From DUAL01 sp964452095 (lineage in GTDB: Bacteria > Bacteroidota > Bacteroidia > Flavobacteriales > BACL11): a stretch of 28,038 bases of DNA. The notes beneath the pieces are model-generated. The model was given only the letters and a program-made list of their open reading frames with translations, had not been told where the DNA came from and ran no database searches. Where the stretch lies: contig CAYVKX010000016.1 in the NCBI GenBank assembly GCA_964452095.1, forward strand, positions 1-28,038. The letters run 5' to 3'. Within the stretch, counting starts at the first letter, position 1; each line of letters begins with the position of its first letter. Positions 1-7,504 of this stretch are shown in pieces. Made by a program: the position numbers and the translations under genes.

Positions 1-1712
1 TAGTGGATAAAATAATTGAGGAGTGTAAGGTGCTAGACGAAAGGAAAGAACGCACAGAATTATTGTTAGATAGCAATGATTTGGAGCGTGAAAGAGGAAT
101 AACAATTCTTTCAAAAAATGTGTCGGTAACTTATAAAGGAATAAAAATTAATGTAATTGATACTCCTGGGCATGCTGATTTTGGCGGAGAAGTAGAAAGG
201 GTACTTAAAATGGCTGATGGCGTACTATTATTAGTTGATGCTTTTGAGGGCGCTATGCCACAAACTCGTTTTGTATTGGGGAAAGCATTGGAGCTTGGAT
301 TAAAACCAATTGTTGTAGTTAACAAAGTAGATAAGGAAAATTGCACTCCCGATTTGGTGCAAGATGCAGTATTTGACTTGATGTTTAACCTAGATGCAAC
401 TGAGGATCAATTAGATTTTGAAACCATTTTTGGATCTTCAAAATACGGCTGGATGAGTACTGATTGGCAAAAGCAAACAGATAATATCACTGCTTTACTT
501 GATGCTGTAATATCACAAATTCCTGAAGCACCTTATAAAGAAGGAAACCCTCAAATGCAAATTACTTCTTTGGATTATTCCAAATTTGTAGGTAGAATTG
601 CAATTGGTAGAATTTTTAGAGGAGATTTGCAGCAAGGGAAAGATTATATGCTTTGCAAAGCAAATGGAGAAAAAAAGAAAGTAAGAATTAAGGAATTGTA
701 TGTATTTGAAGGAATGGGGAAAGTTCAAGTAAAAACTGCTCGTTCAGGAGATATTTGCTCTATTGTAGGATTGGAAGATTTTGAGATTGGAGATACGCTT
801 GCCGATTTGGAAAATCCGGAAGAATTACCAAGAATTTCAATTGATGAACCTACAATGAGTATGCTTTTTACCATCAATAATTCTCCTTTCTTTGGGAAGG
901 AAGGAAAGTTTGTTACTTCTAGGCATTTAAGAGAAAGATTATACCAAGAGCTAGAAAAAAACTTAGCCCTAAAAGTAGAAGATACCGATTCGGAAGATAA
1001 ATTTAATGTTTATGGAAGAGGAATTCTGCATTTATCGGTACTAATTGAAACAATGAGAAGAGAGGGGTACGAATTACAAGTAGGAAAGCCAGAAGTGATT
1101 TTTAAGGAAATTGATGGTAGAAAATGTGAGCCAATGGAAACGCTTGTAATTGATGTGCCAGAAGAATTTTCTGGGAAAGCCATAGAATTGGTAACCAAAA
1201 GAAAAGGGGATTTACTGATAATGGAGCCAAAAGGAGATTTGCAACATTTGGAATTTGATATTCCTTCAAGAGGATTGATTGGACTTAGAAATAATATGCT
1301 AACCGCCACAGCTGGAAATGCAGTAATGACGCACCGATTTAGAGAATACGCTCCATTTAAAGGCGATATTCCTGAAAGAAATAAAGGTTCATTAATATCT
1401 ATGGAAGCTGGCGCATCCACCGCTTTTGCCATCAACCGTTTGCAAGATAGGGGAAGGTTTTTTATAACCCCTGGAGATGTAATATATAAAGGACAAGTAA
1501 TTGGCGAAAACTCAAGAGATAATGATTTAGATATCAATGTAATAAAAGGTAAGCAATTAACTAATATGCGTAAATCTGGCTCGGATGAAGCAATGAATAT
1601 TGCTCCAAAAATTGACTTTTCTTTAGAAGAAAGTATGGAGTACATTCAAGCAGATGAATACTTAGAAGTTACTCCAGAATCTTTAAGAATGCGGAAAATT
1701 TCTTACAGATAA
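1..1712 (+). CDS. typA: Ribosome-associated GTPase TypA/BipA (5' end cut off by window)
   Basis: TypA/BipA is a translational GTPase of the EF-G family that binds the 70S ribosome and helps large-subunit assembly and stress adaptation. The reading frame is open at the left edge. The first full codon, GTG at 3-5, is not a start: the visible Val-Asp-Lys-Ile matches the end of the family's P-loop region (usually AHVDHGKTTLVDK), so about 20 N-terminal residues including the G1 motif lie outside the window. Counting from base 3, the switch I ERGITI motif is near residues 30-35, the G3 motif DTPGHAD at 53-59 and the G4 motif NKVD at 107-110. Domain II, the two EF-G-like domains and the C-terminal domain continue to the stop. 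The 569 residues plus the missing part fit the usual length of about 600. A hairpin terminator follows. Confidence 0.96.
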   Translation, partial: VDKIIEECKVLDERKERTELLLDSNDLERERGITILSKNVSVTYKGIKINVIDTPGHADFGGEVERVLKMADGVLLLVDAFEGAMPQTRFVLGKALELGLKPIVVVNKVDKENCTPDLVQDAVFDLMFNLDATEDQLDFETIFGSSKYGWMSTDWQKQTDNITALLDAVISQIPEAPYKEGNPQMQITSLDYSKFVGRIAIGRIFRGDLQQGKDYMLCKANGEKKKVRIKELYVFEGMGKVQVKTARSGDICSIVGLEDFEIGDTLADLENPEELPRISIDEPTMSMLFTINNSPFFGKEGKFVTSRHLRERLYQELEKNLALKVEDTDSEDKFNVYGRGILHLSVLIETMRREGYELQVGKPEVIFKEIDGRKCEPMETLVIDVPEEFSGKAIELVTKRKGDLLIMEPKGDLQHLEFDIPSRGLIGLRNNMLTATAGNAVMTHRFREYAPFKGDIPERNKGSLISMEAGASTAFAINRLQDRGRFFITPGDVIYKGQVIGENSRDNDLDINVIKGKQLTNMRKSGSDEAMNIAPKIDFSLEESMEYIQADEYLEVTPESLRMRKISYR

Positions 1713-1735
1713 TAAAATGATTTAATATTGAATTG

Positions 1736-1770
1736 AGTGGAGGGTCTTTGCCCTCCATTTTTTATTTATT
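1736..1770 (+). terminator. Rho-independent terminator after typA
   Basis: A 7 bp stem, TGGAGGG at 1738-1744 and CCCTCCA at 1751-1757, encloses a 6-base loop and is followed by a T-rich tail (1758-1767). It lies 25 bases after the typA stop and separates typA from the flavoprotein gene, which therefore needs its own promoter. Confidence 0.85.
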
Positions 1771-1774
1771 TTTG
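1767..1774 (+). promoter_or_regulatory. Candidate -7 box (TATTTTTG) for the flavoprotein operon
   Basis: TATTTTTG matches the Bacteroidota -7 consensus TAnnTTTG. It overlaps the T-tail of the typA terminator and ends 5 bases before the GTG start at 1780, so a transcript from it would have little or no leader. A TTG at 1748-1750 could be a -33 element, but the 16-base spacing is slightly short. Because the T-tail alone can create such a match, confidence is modest. Confidence 0.35.
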
Positions 1775-1779
1775 AAAAA

Positions 1780-2994
1780 GTGATATCAACAATAAAAATA
1801 GCAATAATTGGAGGGGGAGCATCTGGGTTTATGGCAGCAATTACAGCCAAAGAAACAAATCCTGATGCTAGTATTACTATTTTTGAAAAGACAGATAAAA
1901 TTTTATCTAAAGTTAGACTAAGTGGAGGCGGAAGGTGTAATGTTACGAATGCAACTTTTAGTACATCTCAACTTGTAAAAAACTATCCAAGAGGAGGGAG
2001 GCAACTAAAAAAATCCTTTAATCACTTTAATACAAATCATACTATTGAATGGTTTGAAAACAGGGGGGTAAAACTTAAAACTGAAGCTGACAATAGAATG
2101 TTTCCTGAGAGTAATTCGTCTGAAACAATTGTAAATTTACTTATAACTACTGCTGAAAATTTAAATATTAGACTTTCATATAAAAGTAAAGTAACTGCTA
2201 TAAATCTTACTGATAATGGAATTGAACTTGAAATAAATGACCAGAAATTATTGTTTGATAAAGTAATAATTGCAAGCGGTGGAAGTCCTAAAAAAGAAGG
2301 ATTAAGTTGGTTAAAAGATTTAGGATATCAAATTGTAAATCCAGTTCCATCATTATTTACTTTTAACCTAGCAAATAAAGATATTTGCAAACTTATGGGG
2401 TTAAGTATTCCCAAGGCGATTGCAACCATCAAAGGGAGTAAATTAAAACAAGAAGGAGCTATGCTAATTACACATTGGGGGCTTAGTGGACCAGCAATTT
2501 TAAAGCTTTCTGCTTGGGGAGCACAAGAGCTTGCAAAAAATAACTACAACTTTACAGTAGGAGTGAATTGGCTAACAATAAATGAGGAAGAACTTAGAGA
2601 GCAGTTTTCTGCAATAACTGATAGTAGAAAATTAATGCACAAACACAATCCTTTTGATGTTCCAAAAAGATTATGGAAATTTATCTTAGATAAATTAGAT
2701 ATCTCTGATTCCCAAATATGGGGTGAACTGACAAAAAAGAATAAAAATAGATTGATAAATACTCTTATAAATGATACTTCTGAGGTTAGAGGAAAGACTA
2801 GTTTTAAAGAAGAGTTTGTAACATGTGGTGGTATTGACTTATCTGATATAAACATGAATACTATGGAAAGTAAATTACATCAAGGAATTTATTTTGCTGG
2901 GGAACTTTTAAATATTGATGGAGTTACAGGTGGGTTTAATTTTCAGGCTGCTTGGACAACTGGATATTTAGCAGGAAAAAATAGTGTCGAATGA
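1780..2994 (+). CDS. BaiN/YhiN (HI0933-like) family FAD-dependent oxidoreductase
   Basis: This is a predicted cytoplasmic flavoprotein of the HI0933/YhiN/BaiN family. The natural substrate of most members is unknown, and the bile-acid role of clostridial BaiN should not be transferred here. The N terminus has the dinucleotide-binding GGGASG loop (residues 11-16), followed by the family signature SGGGRCNVTN (48-57). Near the C terminus an IDGVTGGFNFQAAW stretch closes the FAD site. The length of 404 residues is normal. The only reasonable start is GTG at 1780, because the Rossmann strand begins at residue 5 and no in-frame ATG lies closer. The stop overlaps the next gene's start by 4 bases (ATGA), which suggests translational coupling with the ABC-F gene. 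Confidence 0.9.
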   Translation: MISTIKIAIIGGGASGFMAAITAKETNPDASITIFEKTDKILSKVRLSGGGRCNVTNATFSTSQLVKNYPRGGRQLKKSFNHFNTNHTIEWFENRGVKLKTEADNRMFPESNSSETIVNLLITTAENLNIRLSYKSKVTAINLTDNGIELEINDQKLLFDKVIIASGGSPKKEGLSWLKDLGYQIVNPVPSLFTFNLANKDICKLMGLSIPKAIATIKGSKLKQEGAMLITHWGLSGPAILKLSAWGAQELAKNNYNFTVGVNWLTINEEELREQFSAITDSRKLMHKHNPFDVPKRLWKFILDKLDISDSQIWGELTKKNKNRLINTLINDTSEVRGKTSFKEEFVTCGGIDLSDINMNTMESKLHQGIYFAGELLNIDGVTGGFNFQAAWTTGYLAGKNSVE

Positions 2995-4868
2995 ACTTAC
3001 TAGCAGTAGAAAACTTAGGTAAAAATTTTGGTGAACGAATTCTTTTTGAAGGATTAAGTTTTGGTTTATCTCAAGGAGACAAAGTGGCTTTAATTGCTAA
3101 TAATGGTACAGGAAAATCATCTTTACTTAAAATAGTTGCAGGAATTGATGATGCTGATGAAGGGGAGGTCATTTTTAGAAATAATTGTAAAGTTTCTTAT
3201 CTCCAACAAGATGCAATTTTTGATGATGACTTAACAATAAATGAGCTTATAAATAGCAAACACAATAAAATAAGTATTCTAGTAAAAGAGTATGAGTTAG
3301 CAGTCGAAAAAAACAGTTTAAAAAACACCAAAGAAACACAAGAGATACTAGAAGAACTTACAGCTAAAATGGAGCAAGATAATGCTTGGGATTATCAAAG
3401 AAGGAGTAAGCAAATCCTTTCCAAATTTAACATCTCAAACTTTGAACAAAAAGTAGGGGAATTATCAGGTGGTCAGAAAAAGCGCCTATCCCTAGCTCTT
3501 TTACTTTTAGAAAATGCAGATGTACTTCTTTTGGATGAACCAACTAATCATTTAGATATATCAATGATAGAGTGGCTAGAAAAATACTTACAACAACAAA
3601 ATATCACGCTATTAATGGTAACTCATGATAGATATTTCTTAGAGAGAGTTTGCAATCATATTATTGAGTTAGAGAATGGGAATTTATATCATCATAAAGG
3701 AAATTATGCCTATTTCTTAGAGAAAAGAGCGGAGAGAGAAAGTAATTTTGATGTAGAGGTTGCTAAAGCTCAAAAACTCATGAAAAAGGAGTTAGAATGG
3801 ATAAGAAGGCAACCAAAAGCTAGAGGAACAAAATCAAAAGCGAGAATTGATAACTTTAATGTAATTAAGAAAAAAGCTACATCAAAAAGAGTAAAACAAG
3901 AACTGAATATTGATGTAAAAATGGATAGGATAGGAGGTAAGATTCTTGAACTAAAGAACATCAAAAAATCGTATGGAGATTTAAAAATACTTGAGGGTTT
4001 TGATTATACTTTTAAAAAAGGAGAAAGAATTGGAATTTTAGGAAAAAATGGAGTTGGAAAATCTACATTCCTAAACATCATTACAGGAAAAGAAAAGCCA
4101 GATAGTGGGAAAATTAATCTGGGTGCTACAATAAATTACGGTTATTTTACGCAAGGAAGTTTTGGAGAAGATGAAGATAGAAGAGTAATAACTGTACTTA
4201 AAGATATTGCAGAGTTCATTGTAATGTCAGACAAAAGAAAAGTAAGCGCTTCTCAACTTTTAGAGCATTTTATGTTTACTCCAGAAATGCAATTTACTGA
4301 AGTAAAACGACTAAGTGGTGGTGAAAAAAGAAGGCTACATTTGCTTACCGTACTAATGAAAAATCCGAATTTCTTAATACTTGATGAGCCAACAAATGAT
4401 CTTGATTTGTTGACACTTACCAAGCTTGAGGAATTCCTCTTGCAATACAAAGGTTGCCTTATACTTGTATCGCATGACAGGTTCTTTATGGATAAACTTA
4501 CTGAGCATTTGTTTGTTTTTAAAGGAGAAGGAATTATAGAAGATCATTACTGTACTTATTCAGAATACAGAGAAAAACAATTATCTGAAGAAAAAGAGTT
4601 TAAAAAAATTCAGCATCTTGAGAAAGAAAATTCAAAAGTAAAAAGAACAAGAAAAAAACTTACTTTTAACGAAAAATTTGAATACGATAATCTGGAGAAA
4701 GATTTAGAAAAATTAGAAACTGAGAAAAAAGAACTTGAAGTCATTATCCAAAATCCTGATATAGAGATGGATAAAATGATGAAAACTAGTAAAAGATTAG
4801 GAGAGATAATCAATCTAATTGATGAGAAAGAAATGAGATGGATGGAATTAGATGAAAAACAACAATAA
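2991..4868 (+). CDS. uup: ABC-F family ATPase, Uup type
   Basis: This is a soluble ABC protein with two ATPase domains and no membrane segments. ABC-F proteins act at the ribosomal E site, and Uup is also linked to DNA branch processing and ribosome assembly. Domain 1 has Walker A ANNGTGKS (residues 36-43), signature LSGGQ (158-162) and Walker B LLLDEPTNHLD (179-189). A basic linker spans about 250-310. Domain 2 has Walker A GKNGVGKS (351-358), LSGGE (441-445) and LILDEPTNDLD (462-472). The last 85 or so residues are highly charged and helical, like the Uup C-terminal coiled coil. Alanine in place of the first Walker A glycine is a minor variant. It overlaps the upstream stop by 4 bases and lies 3 bases before the helicase gene. 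The exact ABC-F subclass is inferred from the coiled-coil tail. Confidence 0.88.
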   Translation: MNLLAVENLGKNFGERILFEGLSFGLSQGDKVALIANNGTGKSSLLKIVAGIDDADEGEVIFRNNCKVSYLQQDAIFDDDLTINELINSKHNKISILVKEYELAVEKNSLKNTKETQEILEELTAKMEQDNAWDYQRRSKQILSKFNISNFEQKVGELSGGQKKRLSLALLLLENADVLLLDEPTNHLDISMIEWLEKYLQQQNITLLMVTHDRYFLERVCNHIIELENGNLYHHKGNYAYFLEKRAERESNFDVEVAKAQKLMKKELEWIRRQPKARGTKSKARIDNFNVIKKKATSKRVKQELNIDVKMDRIGGKILELKNIKKSYGDLKILEGFDYTFKKGERIGILGKNGVGKSTFLNIITGKEKPDSGKINLGATINYGYFTQGSFGEDEDRRVITVLKDIAEFIVMSDKRKVSASQLLEHFMFTPEMQFTEVKRLSGGEKRRLHLLTVLMKNPNFLILDEPTNDLDLLTLTKLEEFLLQYKGCLILVSHDRFFMDKLTEHLFVFKGEGIIEDHYCTYSEYREKQLSEEKEFKKIQHLEKENSKVKRTRKKLTFNEKFEYDNLEKDLEKLETEKKELEVIIQNPDIEMDKMMKTSKRLGEIINLIDEKEMRWMELDEKQQ

Positions 4869-4871
4869 ACT

Positions 4872-6218
4872 ATGAGTAAATTTGAAGAAATAAATTTAAA
4901 CAAACAACTGAAAAGTGCAATTTCTGATATAGGATTTGAGCAACAAACACCAATACAAGAAGAAACTTTTTCTAAAATACTAGGAGGAAAGGACTTAGTA
5001 GGAATTGCACAAACTGGAACTGGAAAAACCATTGCATATTGTTTGCCTTTGCTTCAAGAGTTGAGTTATTCTAATCAGAACAACCCTAGAATATTAATTT
5101 TAGTTCCTACAAGAGAACTTGTTGCTCAAGTAGTAGAAACTCTAAAGGAATTGACTGAATATATTACTTGCCGTATTGTTGGCGTTTATGGCGGTACAAA
5201 TATGAATACTCAAAAAGAATGGCTACAAGATGGAGCTGATATTGTTGTTGCTACTCCTGGTCGATTATATGATTTGGCACTTTGCCGTGCTTTACAACTT
5301 AAAGGAGTGAAGAAGGTGGTAATTGATGAAGTAGATGTAATGCTAGATCTAGGATTCAGATATCAACTGACAAATATCTTTGAGCTTTTACCAAACAAGA
5401 AACAAAATATTATGTTCTCAGCAACTATGACTGAGGATGTATCAGAATTGATTGATAGTTTTTTTAGTAAACCTGAAAAAGTGCAAATTGCTTTGAGCGG
5501 TACACCACTTGATAATATTTCTCAAACCAAATATGCTGTACCAAATTATTACTCTAAGGAGAATCTGTTAGCCAATTTATTAGCTGATAAAGATGAGATG
5601 AAAAAGGTGTTAGTTTTCGTGTCAAGTAAAAAAATAGCTGATAGACTATATGAGGCAATGTCAGAGTTTTATTTATCAGAATTAGCGGTTATTCACTCTA
5701 ATAAATCACAGAATTACAGATTCAGATCCATCAATCAATATGATGAAGGAAAAGTAAGAATTTTAATTGCTACTGACATAATTGCTAGAGGGCTAGATTT
5801 AGATAAAATATCTCATGTAATTAATTTTGACACTCCAACTTTTGCTGAGAATTACATGCACAGAATTGGTAGAACTGGAAGGGCAGAGGAAGAAGGAAAA
5901 TCTATATTGTTCTACACTGAAAAAGAAGAATATTACAAAAATAATATTGAGGAATTAATGGGAATGGAAATTCCAATAATAGAAATTCCTGAAGAAGTTG
6001 AAATCACTCAACAATTAACTACTGAAGAGCATAGAGCTAATGGTAAAAATATTTTCAGAAACATTAAGAAAGTAGAAAGAGAAAACTCTGGATTTCATGA
6101 AAAAAGCGAAAAAAATCAGCAAGTTAATGACAGAGATCAATGGCGTAAAGCTAGAGCTAGAAAATACAAAAGACCAAAATCAAGAGGTGATAAGGGAGCA
6201 AATTTAAGGCGTAAATAA
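4872..6218 (+). CDS. DEAD-box ATP-dependent RNA helicase (DEVD variant)
   Basis: This is a superfamily 2 RNA helicase likely to work in RNA unwinding, ribosome biogenesis or decay. The order of motifs is canonical: Q motif around Phe22 to Gln29, motif I AQTGTGKT (46-53), Ia PTREL (79-83), GG (107-108), Ib TPGR (128-131), motif II DEVD (152-155), SAT (183-185), motif V ATDIIARGLD (300-309) and motif VI HRIGRTGR (330-337). Motif II reads DEVD rather than DEAD, but the catalytic Asp and Glu are kept. The C-terminal 55 residues are basic (Arg/Lys-rich), as in RhlE-type helicases, and probably bind RNA. At 448 residues it is of normal size. It is last in the plus-strand run and converges on the TPR gene. 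Confidence 0.93.
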   Translation: MSKFEEINLNKQLKSAISDIGFEQQTPIQEETFSKILGGKDLVGIAQTGTGKTIAYCLPLLQELSYSNQNNPRILILVPTRELVAQVVETLKELTEYITCRIVGVYGGTNMNTQKEWLQDGADIVVATPGRLYDLALCRALQLKGVKKVVIDEVDVMLDLGFRYQLTNIFELLPNKKQNIMFSATMTEDVSELIDSFFSKPEKVQIALSGTPLDNISQTKYAVPNYYSKENLLANLLADKDEMKKVLVFVSSKKIADRLYEAMSEFYLSELAVIHSNKSQNYRFRSINQYDEGKVRILIATDIIARGLDLDKISHVINFDTPTFAENYMHRIGRTGRAEEEGKSILFYTEKEEYYKNNIEELMGMEIPIIEIPEEVEITQQLTTEEHRANGKNIFRNIKKVERENSGFHEKSEKNQQVNDRDQWRKARARKYKRPKSRGDKGANLRRK

Positions 6219-6289
6219 TACCAATTACTAGATATAAACAAACAACTCCTTTTGTCCTATAATTAATATTATGTTAAATAGAAAATATT

Positions 6290-6316
6290 GAAAAAAAGGA
6301 GGATTTATCCCCCTTT
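6290..6316 (-). terminator. Hairpin terminator after the gyrA-M16-TPR run
   Basis: AAAGGAGGA (6295-6303) and TCCCCCTTT (6308-6316) form a 9 bp stem with a 4-base loop. On the minus strand the single mismatch becomes a G-U wobble and the A tract at 6291-6297 reads as a U run, so the structure is best as a minus-strand terminator. On the plus strand the same stem has one A-C mismatch and is followed by CATTGTTTTTATTTT, so it may also stop helicase transcripts. Confidence 0.7.
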
Positions 6317-6324
6317 CATTGTTT

Positions 6325-7497
6325 TTATTTTAATTCTGCTAAAAGCATTTTCATTTCTTTTGATTTTGCATAGTCCCCTTTTTGGGCATACAATTGTTTT
6401 AAAGACATAATGGTATTCTTATCTTTTCCATTTAATTCAAAAGCCGTTTCCAAATACGGTAATGCTTTGTCAAAATTGGAAGTCGCTTGTTTTTTTAATG
6501 CTTTATATTTAGAATCTGAAGATGCATTACTTGCCTCAGTATTTAACTTCACGCCATAATTAAAATATAATGCCCCCAAATTATAATTTGCTCCAAATGA
6601 AGAAGGATTAATTTCTATTGCCGATTTATAATCTTTTTCAGCCATATCAACATTTCCTTCTTGGTCGTAAATAGTTCCTCTGTTAAAATAAAGCAAATCA
6701 TTTTCAGAATCAATATTAATAGCTTCCCCTAATTTTTCAATGAGTTCTGAAGTTCTACCCAATTGGATAAACAGATTAATTTCAGTATTAATTAAACTCT
6801 GGTCTTCCTCAAACATCTCTCTTCCCAATGCTAAATGCTCAATGGCTTTATCCGTATTCCCTTCCTCAATATAGATATTACTCATGTGAATGTAAATTGA
6901 TGGCTCATTAAAGTTGATATCAATTAATTGCTGTAAAATTTCTTTGGATTTATTATTATCTTTCATCTTATTAGAGGCGAAAAAAGAATTGTACAAAATA
7001 GTTTCTTTGGTAATATTTCCTCTTTTTAATTGGTCGGCTTCATCATATGGAATAACATCAAAAATAGCTTCATAAAGCTTTATTGATCTTTTATAGTTTT
7101 CAGCTTGATACTGCTCAATCGCCTCATTAAAAAGCTTATAAGCCGATTGTATTAATCCAGCAAGTACATCTTCTTTTGCAGTCCATTTTTTAACTATAAT
7201 CTTCCCTTTTTTTCCTGTTTGCAAACATTTCAAATAAGCTTCTGTAGCTTTTAAGGAAGCATCTTTATCTAGCTCGGATTGCTTCTGTGCAATCTCTAAA
7301 TAAATTTGTGAGCGGTAATTCCACATTTTCGGATCATTTGCCGTACTCTCGGTTTCATAAGCTTCATCTATATATTGTTTTGCCTCTTCTAAATTTTTAT
7401 TTCTTAATGCAATAGATGCATTAACAATATTGTGTTTTTGTGCAAATGTTGCAAATGAGATAGCAGCAATTACTATTGTTAAAATTGTTTTTTTCAT
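6325..7497 (-). CDS. Exported tetratricopeptide-repeat protein
   Basis: This is a probable periplasmic or envelope-associated scaffold protein. The specific function is unknown. Residues 1-20 form a signal peptide (two Lys, a hydrophobic core, then an Ala-Gln end), with cleavage expected near Ala19. The mature part is all-helical. The clearest TPR units lie at about 199-232, 268-301 and 302-320, with a last one at about 363-385; the middle unit has the typical small and bulky residues plus INP at its end. It is the last gene of the gyrA-M16-TPR run, 7 bases after the M16 stop, and is followed by a terminator. A TPR gene next to gyrA is, as I recall, common in flavobacteria, but its link to gyrase is probably only operonic. 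Confidence 0.85.
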   Translation of the reverse strand: MKKTILTIVIAAISFATFAQKHNIVNASIALRNKNLEEAKQYIDEAYETESTANDPKMWNYRSQIYLEIAQKQSELDKDASLKATEAYLKCLQTGKKGKIIVKKWTAKEDVLAGLIQSAYKLFNEAIEQYQAENYKRSIKLYEAIFDVIPYDEADQLKRGNITKETILYNSFFASNKMKDNNKSKEILQQLIDINFNEPSIYIHMSNIYIEEGNTDKAIEHLALGREMFEEDQSLINTEINLFIQLGRTSELIEKLGEAINIDSENDLLYFNRGTIYDQEGNVDMAEKDYKSAIEINPSSFGANYNLGALYFNYGVKLNTEASNASSDSKYKALKKQATSNFDKALPYLETAFELNGKDKNTIMSLKQLYAQKGDYAKSKEMKMLLAELK

Positions 7498-7504
7498 TTT
7501 ATAA

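Noticed and set aside
1010..1645. Long open frame (211 codons) on the minus strand inside typA
   Set aside because: It lies fully antisense to well-conserved typA codons, has Ser/Ile/Pro-rich composition typical of antisense shadow frames in AT-rich genes, and matches no family I know.
4610..5032. 140-codon minus-strand frame across the ABC-F/helicase junction
   Set aside because: Antisense to the Lys/Glu-rich coiled coil, which naturally yields Phe/Ser-rich shadow frames; no start context or family pattern.
6241..6303. Alternative pairing of CTCCTTTT (6246-6253) with AAAAGGAG (6294-6301)
   Set aside because: It would compete with the terminator hairpin, but it lies between two convergent 3' ends with no gene to regulate, so chance complementarity is the simpler reading.
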